A stretch of DNA of 14,374 nucleotides from Lachnospiraceae bacterium (GTDB lineage: Bacteria > Bacillota > Clostridia > Lachnospirales > Lachnospiraceae), in NCBI GenBank assembly GCA_017964745.1, contig JAGCRJ010000069.1, positions 1 through 14,374 on the forward strand, given 5' to 3'. The translations under genes were made by a program, and so were the position numbers. The notes under the pieces were generated by a model. The model had not been told where the DNA came from and ran no database searches. It saw only the letters and a list, made by a program, of their open reading frames with translations. Below, piece by piece: positions 6,096 through 13,667 of this stretch. How positions within the stretch are numbered: position 1 is the first letter of the stretch; every line of letters begins with the position of its first letter.

Positions 6096-8628
6096 TACTT
6101 CAAGATACAAGATAACAGGTATGAGCTGCGCGGCATGCCAGGCGCATGTGGAAAAGGCGGTGTCCGGAGTAAGCGGTGTCACGAAATGCGAAGTGTCGCT
6201 TCTTACAAATTCCATGAACGTCGAAGGAAGCGCATCGCCCGAGGATATCATAAAGGCCGTTGAAAATGCCGGCTACGGAGCGAGCGTATCAGAAGGCGGC
6301 AGTGCGGGCGCAGTAACGGATGATGAACTTAATGATACCGAAACTCCGAAGCTTATCCGCAGACTTATCCTTTCCGTGATCCTTCTTCTCATTCTCATGT
6401 ATTTCAGCATGGGTGTGATGATGTTCGGATGGCCCGCTCCGGTGGGGCTCGTCCATACCGGCATTGTGGTGCTCGAAGCGGTTCTTTCCGGGATCATCCT
6501 TATCATAAACAGGAAGTTTTTCATAAGCGGTTTCAAAGCGGTCATTCACAAGGCTCCGAACATGGATACGCTCGTTGCGATGGGTGCGGGTGTTTCATAC
6601 ATATACAGCTCTGTAACCCTCATAAGGATATTCAATGTATGCATGGAAGATGCGATGGACCTTATGATGAACGAGCTGTACTTCGAATCGGCTGCGATGA
6701 TAGTCACTCTCATCACCGTGGGAAAAACCCTGGAAAGCTACAGCAAGGGCCGTACCACCGATGCGCTCAGGAGCCTGATGAAGCTGGCCCCCGCATCCGC
6801 GGTCGTCTTACGCGACGGAAAAGAAACAGAGGTCCCGATCGAAGAGGTTAAGGTTGGGGATTTATTTGTTGTAAGACCGGGAGAAAAGATTCCCGTTGAC
6901 GGAACCGTTGTGAGCGGAAGCAGTGCGGTCAATGAATCCGCTCTTACCGGAGAATCGATACCGGTCGATAAAGAGCCCGGCGATAAGATCTCCGCAGCGT
7001 GTACCAATCTTTCGGGACTGCTTACATGCAGGGCTGAAAGGGTCGGTGAGGATACAACCCTTTCCGAGATCATACGCATGGTGAGGGATGCTTCTTCCAC
7101 CAAGGCTCCGATCGCGAGGATCGCTGATAAGGTTTCCGGAATATTTGTTCCGTCGGTAATGGCTGTCGCACTCGTCGTTTTTGTCATCTGGATGATCATA
7201 GGAGGAGAATTTCCCTATGCGCTGACAAGGGCGATAACCGTGATTGTGGTCAGCTGTCCCTGTGCACTCGGACTTGCGACTCCCGTAGCGATAATGGTCG
7301 GAAACGGAGTCGGAGCAAAGAACGGAATTCTTTTCAAAACATCCGCTTCACTCGAGGAAGCGGGCAGGAGCAGGATAGCGGTGCTTGATAAGACCGGCAC
7401 CCTTACCAAGGGAGATCCCGTTGTTACCGATGTGCATCCGGCAGGCGGCGTCAGCGAAGACAGGCTGTTAAAGAATGCATTTTCACTCGAGTCCGGAAGC
7501 GAGCATCCGCTTGCAAAGGCCGTGGTCTCATATGCCGGAGAAAGAAACATAACCCGGACGGAAATAAAAGAGCTCAAGGTCTTTCCCGGAAACGGACTAG
7601 TCGGAAAAACCGAAGACGGTGAGATAAGGGGCGGAAACGAAAGATTCATTTCCGAAACATGTGACCTTTCCGATGAAATAAAAAACATCGCGTCAAAGCT
7701 TGCTTCCGAAGGAAAGACGCCCATGTTCTTTGCTGAGAACGATAAGCTTCTCGGGATCATCGCGGTCAGCGATGTACTTAAGGAGGATTCGGTAAAAGCA
7801 ATATCCGAACTCAAAAAGCTCGGGCTCAGGGTTGTCATGCTTACGGGCGATAACGAGCTTACCGCCGCTCAGATCGGAAAACAGTCCGGCGTGGATGAGA
7901 TCGTTTCGGGCGTTCTTCCGAGCGGAAAGGAAGCCGTGATAAATAAGCTTCGTGAGCACGGAAAAGTACTTATGGTCGGAGACGGAATAAATGATGCGCC
8001 CGCCCTAACTTCGGCAGATACGGGGATGGCGATAGGAGCCGGAACGGATGTTGCCATAGACGCAGGCGACGTCGTTCTGATGAAGTCTTCGCTTTCTGAT
8101 GTCTGCGCCGCTCTCAGGCTTTCCAGAAAAACACTTACCGTGATACACGAGAATCTTTTCTGGGCTTTCATTTACAATCTGCTGCTCATACCCATTGCGG
8201 CCGGTGCATTTGCCGGGATCGGATTGCAGATGAGTCCCATGTTCGGTGCCGCAGCGATGAGTCTTTCGAGTTTTACCGTATGTATGAACGCACTCCGCCT
8301 GAATCTGTTCAGACCTCATGAGTCTGCGAAAGACAGGGCGCCGCGTGATTTTGACAGAGAACGCAAACTGTTGGATAATGAGGAAAAATCAGTTTTTTCT
8401 TCCATAAAGGAGACCGATATGACCAGAACAATGAACATTGAAGGAATGATGTGCACGCACTGCGAAGCTTCCGTTAAGAAAGCACTGGAGGCGCTCGAAG
8501 GAGTTACATCAGCCGAAGTATCCCATGAAAAAGGAACTGCCGTCGTAAGCCTTTCATCGGAGGTTTCCGATGACGTTCTTAAAAAGGCCGTTGAAGACAA
8601 AGATTACAAAGTGACCGGAATCGAATGA
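6088..8628 (+). CDS. copA: Copper(I)-exporting P1B-type ATPase with N-terminal and C-terminal heavy-metal domains
   Basis: Membrane ATPase that exports monovalent copper from the cytoplasm. Order of parts in 846 residues: HMA domain 1 with GMSCAAC (C14, C17); membrane helices from about 90 to 215; actuator loop with TGES (287-290); ion-site helix with CPC (390-392); phosphorylation site DKTGT (Asp434); nucleotide-binding SEHPLAKA (His473, Pro474); hinge GDGIND (631-636); last two helices with YN (696-697) and MSLSS (724-728). CPC plus YN plus MxxSS is the known Cu(I) P1B-1 signature. After a charged linker (about 743-777) comes a second HMA domain (778-846) with MCTHC (C789, C792). This position is unusual, as most CopA proteins carry HMA domains only at the N-terminus. 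The length is about 70 residues above a one-HMA CopA. GGAG at 6074-6077 serves ATG 6088. No CsoR or CopY regulator is in view. Confidence 0.95.
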   Translation: MSDTSRYKITGMSCAACQAHVEKAVSGVSGVTKCEVSLLTNSMNVEGSASPEDIIKAVENAGYGASVSEGGSAGAVTDDELNDTETPKLIRRLILSVILLLILMYFSMGVMMFGWPAPVGLVHTGIVVLEAVLSGIILIINRKFFISGFKAVIHKAPNMDTLVAMGAGVSYIYSSVTLIRIFNVCMEDAMDLMMNELYFESAAMIVTLITVGKTLESYSKGRTTDALRSLMKLAPASAVVLRDGKETEVPIEEVKVGDLFVVRPGEKIPVDGTVVSGSSAVNESALTGESIPVDKEPGDKISAACTNLSGLLTCRAERVGEDTTLSEIIRMVRDASSTKAPIARIADKVSGIFVPSVMAVALVVFVIWMIIGGEFPYALTRAITVIVVSCPCALGLATPVAIMVGNGVGAKNGILFKTSASLEEAGRSRIAVLDKTGTLTKGDPVVTDVHPAGGVSEDRLLKNAFSLESGSEHPLAKAVVSYAGERNITRTEIKELKVFPGNGLVGKTEDGEIRGGNERFISETCDLSDEIKNIASKLASEGKTPMFFAENDKLLGIIAVSDVLKEDSVKAISELKKLGLRVVMLTGDNELTAAQIGKQSGVDEIVSGVLPSGKEAVINKLREHGKVLMVGDGINDAPALTSADTGMAIGAGTDVAIDAGDVVLMKSSLSDVCAALRLSRKTLTVIHENLFWAFIYNLLLIPIAAGAFAGIGLQMSPMFGAAAMSLSSFTVCMNALRLNLFRPHESAKDRAPRDFDRERKLLDNEEKSVFSSIKETDMTRTMNIEGMMCTHCEASVKKALEALEGVTSAEVSHEKGTAVVSLSSEVSDDVLKKAVEDKDYKVTGIE
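8406..8628 (+). other. Candidate internal translation start giving a free CopZ-like copper chaperone (69 aa)
   Basis: Inside copA, AAAGGAG at 8406-8412 is followed six bases later by an in-frame ATG at 8419. The resulting 69-residue product would be exactly a CopZ-type HMA domain: MTRTMNIEGMMCTHCEASV at the start, a beta-alpha-beta-beta-alpha-beta pattern, and metal ligands in MCTHC. Stand-alone CopZ proteins are about 68-70 residues and deliver Cu(I) to CopA. The strong ribosome site at the precise domain boundary is directly visible. That it is used in the cell is inference. It could also be a relic of a former separate copZ gene fused to copA by loss of a stop codon. Confidence 0.45.
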
Positions 8629-9851
8629 AGACACTCAGGATCTCAAAGATAACAAAGGCAGCATATTTCCTGCTTCTTGCCGCATATACGGTACTTCTTT
8701 TCGTGCTGTTCAGGAATCAGGCTTTTCATCTCGAATACGAGTACTACGGGTCGGATGTCGATGCTTATATACTCGAGATGCTGGGAATAGACAGCGGATT
8801 TGATTTCCCATACCCGGTTTATTTCATGCTGGGTAAATTCCTTGCACTGTTTTCGAATGTACACATGGGTGCGGCTCTTTCCGCAACCATACTCAATTCG
8901 GTATCTCCCGCGGTGCTTTCGTATTTCATGCTCAGGGAGCTTGCTCCGCTCGTTCCCGAAAAGGACAAGAACAGGACGGCCTATGAGGGCTTTATCCTGC
9001 TGGTGACTTATTCGATATTCTTTGTTTCTATGCTCTATCCTCCGAAGAATATCTATCTGCCCGGAATGACGCTGAGAAATCTCGGCGTGTTCAGTGCAAA
9101 TCCCTACTATAACCAGACCTATCTTGCCGCGAGAGGCTTTGCCATAGTGGCATTCTTCCTTTTTGCGCACATACTGACATATTACGAAGACCATGTCGAT
9201 AAAAAGGAGTACATTGCCTTTTCGGTATTCCTTCTTCTTGCTACACTCACAAAACCGAGCTTTACCCTGGTCCTTGTTTCGGCCGCCGCGGTGCATATGA
9301 TCGTGAAACTGATAATGTCCAAGGGAAAGAAGCTCAGGGAATTCCTCTGTCTTCTTGCGACGGCGGTTCCCACATTCATAACGCTCCTTATCCAGTTCGG
9401 AGGGGTTTTCGGTTCTTCTTCGCATGCCGGAGAAGGCGGAGGCATCGGATTCGGAATAGGAAAAGCGTGGAGTGTATATACGGGAAATATAGTACTTGCC
9501 GTCATGCTCGCAAATGCCTTTCCCGGTGTAGTGATGCTCCTTAACCTGAAGCGGTTCAAGGATAACAAGATATTCCTCCTTGCATGGGAAGTGATGATGG
9601 CGGGATTTCTTGAGTTTTTGTGTCTTTATGAAAAGGGAGAAAGATTGATCCACTGCAATTTCGCATGGGGTTATATCTACGGAATATTCTTCGTTTTCGT
9701 AGCAGGTCTGATGATTCTCATCGAAAATACGGTAAAGAAAAAACAGCCCGTATGGATGCTCGCATTCGAATGGGCGGTTTATGTATGGCATCTCGGCTGC
9801 GGTATAGCATTCTTCGCAATGCTCTATATGGGAGGATATTTCTATGTCTGA
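8625..9851 (+). CDS. Polytopic membrane protein of unknown function, paralogue of the next gene (GT-C-like)
   Basis: A 408-residue integral membrane protein, not assigned to a named family here. It begins with a membrane segment (about 12-30), then an extracytoplasmic acidic loop EYYGSDVDAY (39-48), and has about eight to ten further hydrophobic segments. Motifs shared with the following gene are SDV in the first loop, NQTYLAARG (163-171), TLTKPSF (207-213) and HCNFAWGY (343-350). An Asp-bearing first loop followed by many helices resembles the layout of GT-C lipid-linked glycosyltransferases, but no family signature proves this. ATG 8625 overlaps the copA stop in ATGA, so translation is probably coupled. 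A role in surface glycan or lipid-linked sugar assembly is an inference from layout and from the DUF6020-like gene two positions downstream. Confidence 0.85.
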   Translation: MKTLRISKITKAAYFLLLAAYTVLLFVLFRNQAFHLEYEYYGSDVDAYILEMLGIDSGFDFPYPVYFMLGKFLALFSNVHMGAALSATILNSVSPAVLSYFMLRELAPLVPEKDKNRTAYEGFILLVTYSIFFVSMLYPPKNIYLPGMTLRNLGVFSANPYYNQTYLAARGFAIVAFFLFAHILTYYEDHVDKKEYIAFSVFLLLATLTKPSFTLVLVSAAAVHMIVKLIMSKGKKLREFLCLLATAVPTFITLLIQFGGVFGSSSHAGEGGGIGFGIGKAWSVYTGNIVLAVMLANAFPGVVMLLNLKRFKDNKIFLLAWEVMMAGFLEFLCLYEKGERLIHCNFAWGYIYGIFFVFVAGLMILIENTVKKKQPVWMLAFEWAVYVWHLGCGIAFFAMLYMGGYFYV

Positions 9852-11022
9852 TAAGGCAAAGCATCCTTCGGCCGCACATATTATAGCGACGGTACTGATC
9901 CCGGTCTATGTGGGTGCATGCATCTATATGTACTTCATGTTCATGGGATGGACGGAAGGCGCGGTATACGAATCGGATCTTCCCGCACATATCAGCCTCG
10001 CGGTCGATGACGGACTTATATATTCGCTCATTTCGCTGGTCCTGATCGCACTTGACCGTATTCATCTGATGATTCTGCTTCCTCTGATCCTCGGTGCGTT
10101 TGCATATCTGTCGGTGTATTTTACCTCGAAGCTCATTGTCGCGGTTACCGATCACCGCTTCGATATCTATACCGCGGAGATCATGGCCCTTTTCCTGAAC
10201 ATTTTCATGCCGTGCTATATCAGGGGACTTTCGAGCGGACGCTATATGGGAATGCATACGGCATCCATCTGGCACAATTCCACCTATCTTATGATGAAGT
10301 GGATGGGACTCTGGACGCTGCTGATATATTTTAATATCGAAAAAGACATTTCCAAAAAACTGACGGCAAAGTCATTTGTTCTTTTCACTGCAGCCCTGAC
10401 TCTCACGACCGCGGCCAAACCGAACTTTATTCTTGCGGTTGCACCGGTGATGCTTGTGTTCCTGATCATGGATCTTGTCTTAAAGAAAGCACCTGCCGGA
10501 AAGCTTATGCTCTTTGCAACATCGGTGATCCCGTCGTTTCTCATCATGCTCCTTCAGAACAAGGCACTGTATGATGTTAATCAGGGAAGCAACCATATCG
10601 TGATCGCACCCGGAAGGGCAATGGGAGTTCATGCATCCAACATCGCTTTGGTAAGTGTGCTTTCGATACTGTTTCCGCTCATGATGCTTTTACGGCACGG
10701 AAAAGATCTGTTTAAGAACAGGGTCCTTCTTTTTGCATGGATGAGTGCGGGTGTGGGCTTCCTTCAGTATTTCCTTTTCAGTGAGTTCGGTGCAAGGGAC
10801 ATGGATGCAAACTTCAGCTGGGGTTATGCATTTACGATAATACTGATCTTCGGAATCTCACTGATCATGTGGATCGATGACATGAGAAAGTTTAAGGAAG
10901 CGCATATTGTTTCCAAGGTATACCTTTCCCTTTGCGGTATCGTGCTTTTGTATCATACCTACTGCGGAGTTCTTTTCTTCGAAAGGATCGTGCGCGGTGT
11001 CTCATATATGATGTGGGGATAA
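9844..11022 (+). CDS. Polytopic membrane protein of unknown function, paralogue of the preceding gene (GT-C-like)
   Basis: A 392-residue integral membrane protein clearly related to its upstream neighbour, though divergent. Both have a first helix followed by an acidic loop (here VYESDLPAH, 41-49). Collinear matches follow: HNSTYLMMKW (144-153), TTAAKPNFIL (188-197), a basic segment then LFAWMSAG (296-303), and DANFSWGY (321-328). These sit in the same order and at similar spacing in both proteins, which points to tandem duplication, possibly with the pair acting as a heteromer. A periplasmic-facing stretch NQGSNHIVIAPG (246-257) lies between membrane segments. GGAGG at 9831-9835 precedes ATG 9844 by eight bases, and the gene overlaps its neighbour by 8 bases. 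Substrate and reaction are unknown. A GT-C fold is suspected only from topology and the conserved acidic loop. Confidence 0.85.
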   Translation: MSDKAKHPSAAHIIATVLIPVYVGACIYMYFMFMGWTEGAVYESDLPAHISLAVDDGLIYSLISLVLIALDRIHLMILLPLILGAFAYLSVYFTSKLIVAVTDHRFDIYTAEIMALFLNIFMPCYIRGLSSGRYMGMHTASIWHNSTYLMMKWMGLWTLLIYFNIEKDISKKLTAKSFVLFTAALTLTTAAKPNFILAVAPVMLVFLIMDLVLKKAPAGKLMLFATSVIPSFLIMLLQNKALYDVNQGSNHIVIAPGRAMGVHASNIALVSVLSILFPLMMLLRHGKDLFKNRVLLFAWMSAGVGFLQYFLFSEFGARDMDANFSWGYAFTIILIFGISLIMWIDDMRKFKEAHIVSKVYLSLCGIVLLYHTYCGVLFFERIVRGVSYMMWG

Positions 11023-11028
11023 CGGATA

Positions 11029-12885
11029 ATGGATAATTCTCCCATGACAAAAAAGAAATACGGTACGGTGCGTTTTATTCTTTCGGCCCTTCTGTGCGGA
11101 TTTGCGATAACGTATAAAACCACCGAGGCTATTCCTTTCTGGGCATACGGCAGGGTATCGCTCGACTTTATCATCGCGAGGATCTATTCGGTCCTCGGCG
11201 ATTTTCAGTTTGATATGGTCGTCGCTGCCCTTCTTTCCGGAATCGCCATAAAGTATATTGATGAAAAGTTCCCCGGATCCGTCAGGGGATATTTCCTTCC
11301 GATGATCCTCGGTTTCGTAGTGATCCTCGGAAGATCCGTACGCGATCTCGGTGATCTTTCCGGAATCTACGGAACGGTTCCTTTTATCATCAGATCGGTT
11401 CTTGCATCGCTCGGCTTCGGCATCATCTTCAGATATTTATTCGCACTTTTCGAAGCGGGACTTGAGCGCGTCTCTGTCATGAACCTCAGCCGGAAGGCAT
11501 TCGATAAGCTCTTCGGGGGTCACTGCTTCAGAAATGTGATCATACTTCTCATGCTGCTCTGGCTTCCCGTCATGATCCTTAACGCACCCGGAAACCATAA
11601 CGCGGACTTTATCGGACAGCTCATGCAGACCACGGGAGAGATGCCCTGGTCGGGACATCATCCCATAGTTCTCACTGCTTTCATCGGTCTGTTCTTCGGT
11701 GCTTTCAAGGCAGTCTTCGGAAGCTACGACCCGGCACTTTTCGTGTGGATCGTTCTTCAGGCACTCGGATTTGCCGCTGCTCTTTCACTCACGATCACAT
11801 ATCTTAAGAAAAAAGGAGCAGGCATTCCGGTCCTTGTCACGGTGCTTGCGATATATGTACTTTCGCCGATCTATTCAAACATCGCAACCACGGCGATAAA
11901 GGATGTGCCGTTTGCCGCAGCCTGCATATGGTACTGCGTACTCACTGTACAGTTTTATGAAGACCCCGACGGATTTTTGAAAAACAGGTCATTCCTTGTA
12001 AAGCTGTTTATCTCCGCCGCTCTTGTATGCATCTGCAGAAACAACGGTTCGATAATAGTGTTTGTGAACGGACTTGTGATGAGCGTGTACGGACTCGGAA
12101 AATCATCCGGTGAAAAGACGGATATAAAAAAGCTTTCCAGAAAGGCCGCCTTCTTCCTTGTCATTCCTCTCTGCTTCTGTACGGCTCTTTCCTCAGGGAT
12201 AAAGGCGTATGTAAATGCGGAGAGCGACGGACTTAAGGAGATGCTCTCGATACCGATGCAGCAGACGACTCTCACCATGATAAGATATGAGAGCGAGCTG
12301 ACGGACGAAGAGATCGCATCGATCGACGCACTGTTCGGAGATCATAAGGATATGATCGAGCATTACGATCCGTTCATATCGGATCCCGTAAAGCAGTTCT
12401 ACGATACGGATGCTTCGAACGAGGTTGTCGCGGGATATCTTAAAACCTGGTTTAAGATGTTCTTTAAGCATCCGGGAACATATTTCGAATCCTTCTTTAT
12501 GAGTACATACGGCTGGTTTGATCCGGAAACCGACACATCTGTCAGGTACGAACTCGACAGTGATTATTTTTCCAGGACGGGTCTGTTCGAAGGAGCGGAT
12601 GAGCTGCTCATATACTTTTACCGCTATGTAGACCGCTTATCATTTTTCGGTGCGCTTCAGAGTCCCGGACTGTGGACATGGATAATGTTCATACTCATCA
12701 GAAGGCGCAGGAAGAATCTTCACCTTTATCCAATGCAGCTCATAACGCTGCTTGTATGTATGGCCGGCCCATGCTTTATGAAGCATGCAAGATACGCATT
12801 CCCCATAATGTTCACCGTTCCTTTCCTTATGGGATATGAGGGAGTGCTCACCGCAGGAGAAAAGAATGAATCTGATATTTCTTGA
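11029..12885 (+). CDS. Large polytopic membrane protein, DUF6020-like
   Basis: A 618-residue membrane protein. After an N-terminal membrane region (about 13-185) comes NAPGNHNADFIGQLMQTTG (185-203), then SGHHPIVLTAFIGLFFG (208-224), AIKDVPFAAACIW (289-301), CRNNGSIIVF (336-345) and LSIPMQQTTLTMI (406-418). A soluble loop follows (about 419-480), then GWFDPE (495-500) and a final RYAFPIMFTVPFLMGYE (588-604). From memory this order of motifs resembles proteins annotated DUF6020, a family thought to be GT-C-like; I could not run a search. The Asp after the first long segment and the HHP motif would be the places to look for a catalytic site. It begins six bases after the previous stop without a strong ribosome site; Met6 (11044) is an alternative start. 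The last 20 bases overlap the HAD gene. Function is unknown, probably in the cell envelope. Confidence 0.82.
   Translation: MDNSPMTKKKYGTVRFILSALLCGFAITYKTTEAIPFWAYGRVSLDFIIARIYSVLGDFQFDMVVAALLSGIAIKYIDEKFPGSVRGYFLPMILGFVVILGRSVRDLGDLSGIYGTVPFIIRSVLASLGFGIIFRYLFALFEAGLERVSVMNLSRKAFDKLFGGHCFRNVIILLMLLWLPVMILNAPGNHNADFIGQLMQTTGEMPWSGHHPIVLTAFIGLFFGAFKAVFGSYDPALFVWIVLQALGFAAALSLTITYLKKKGAGIPVLVTVLAIYVLSPIYSNIATTAIKDVPFAAACIWYCVLTVQFYEDPDGFLKNRSFLVKLFISAALVCICRNNGSIIVFVNGLVMSVYGLGKSSGEKTDIKKLSRKAAFFLVIPLCFCTALSSGIKAYVNAESDGLKEMLSIPMQQTTLTMIRYESELTDEEIASIDALFGDHKDMIEHYDPFISDPVKQFYDTDASNEVVAGYLKTWFKMFFKHPGTYFESFFMSTYGWFDPETDTSVRYELDSDYFSRTGLFEGADELLIYFYRYVDRLSFFGALQSPGLWTWIMFILIRRRRKNLHLYPMQLITLLVCMAGPCFMKHARYAFPIMFTVPFLMGYEGVLTAGEKNESDIS
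12855..12859 (+). promoter_or_regulatory. Shine-Dalgarno AGGAG deciding the HAD start
   Basis: AGGAG lies six bases before ATG 12866, inside the end of the upstream membrane-protein gene. This favours ATG 12866 over the in-frame ATG at 12836, which has no comparable site and would add ten residues before the conserved first strand. Confidence 0.6.
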
Positions 12886-13648
12886 TATAGACATGACCAT
12901 TTGGGACGAGATACTTCGCATCCCGGAGAGCACCAAGGATGCGATAAAGCTTGCCAAGGTCATGGGCAATAAGGTGTTCATCAACACGGGACGTTCGAGA
13001 TCCAACACAAGATACGAGGCGCTCGAAGAACTCGGAATGGACGGAGTCGTAGCTGCCTGCGGATGCCATGTTGAGATAGAGGGCAGGGTGGAGTATGAGA
13101 GACTTCTTACTCCGGATCAGATAAAGGGTTCACTTAAGGTTCTGGCAGAGCAGCATATGCCGGTCGTGCTCGAAGGAAGGGAAAACTGCTTCTTCGATCC
13201 CGAGGATTTTCCCGACGATCCGTTTGCCGCAACTCTCTGGGAATCGCTCGGAGACAGGGCAAAGCATATGGATGTGCTCACGGATTCGGATCCGATCAAC
13301 AAGTTCAGTGCGGATATCACGGCCGAAACGGACTATGACGCGGTGTGCAGGGACCTCGGCGGATTTCTTGACATGATCGATCACGGCAATATTGTGGTAG
13401 AATTTATACCGAAGGGTCATTCCAAGGCAACGGGCATGGAGATCGTCAGAAAGCATTACGGAGTTCCCGCGGAGAATATCTATGCTGTGGGAGACGGTAT
13501 GAACGATATGGAGATGATCAGGGCCGCGGCCCACGGAATTGCCATGGGACAGGGAAATCCCGAGCTTTTGATGGCTTCCGATTATGTCACGGATTCCATA
13601 TACGAAGACGGAATATATAAAGCTTTCAAACACTTTAAGCTGATATAG
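12866..13648 (+). CDS. Cof-type HAD-superfamily hydrolase (HAD-IIB, likely sugar-phosphatase)
   Basis: A 260-residue cytosolic phosphohydrolase of the HAD superfamily, Cof/YbiV group, which usually dephosphorylates sugar phosphates or other small phosphorylated metabolites. Motif I is FLDIDMT (5-11), with nucleophile Asp7 and acid Asp9. Motif II is INTGRS (39-44). A C2-type cap runs through about 75-180. The motif III lysine is in HSKATG (Lys187), and motif IV is AVGDGMNDMEMI (207-218). The residue after the second Asp is Met where the family almost always has Gly, a mild departure. ATG 12866 was chosen for its AGGAG and because motif I then starts at residue 5, as usual. The gene overlaps its upstream neighbour by 20 bases. 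Its neighbour on the right is an enzyme-I homologue, so a link to PEP or sugar-phosphate metabolism is possible but unproven. Confidence 0.9.
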   Translation: MNLIFLDIDMTIWDEILRIPESTKDAIKLAKVMGNKVFINTGRSRSNTRYEALEELGMDGVVAACGCHVEIEGRVEYERLLTPDQIKGSLKVLAEQHMPVVLEGRENCFFDPEDFPDDPFAATLWESLGDRAKHMDVLTDSDPINKFSADITAETDYDAVCRDLGGFLDMIDHGNIVVEFIPKGHSKATGMEIVRKHYGVPAENIYAVGDGMNDMEMIRAAAHGIAMGQGNPELLMASDYVTDSIYEDGIYKAFKHFKLI

Positions 13649-13667
13649 GGAGCGGAATCGAAACACT

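Noticed and set aside
8383..8399. GAAAAA/TTTTTC inverted repeat before the CopZ domain as a terminator
   Set aside because: The stem is short and almost only A-T, has no GC core, and lies inside an open reading frame.
8382..8400. Programmed ribosomal frameshift at the A and T runs in copA
   Set aside because: The downstream CopZ domain is already in the same frame as CopA, so no shift is needed to reach it; internal initiation explains the arrangement more simply.
8643..9791. Open minus-strand frame of 382 codons opposite the first unassigned membrane protein
   Set aside because: The + strand reading has convincing membrane segments and a paralogue next door; the antisense product is charged and patternless.
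12836..12838. Upstream in-frame ATG for the HAD gene
   Set aside because: It adds ten residues before the conserved first strand and lacks a ribosome site, while ATG 12866 has AGGAG at good spacing.
13649..13667. Terminator or promoter in the largest intergenic gap
   Set aside because: The gap is only 19 bases, with no stem-loop or T-run and no room for a -35/-10 pair.
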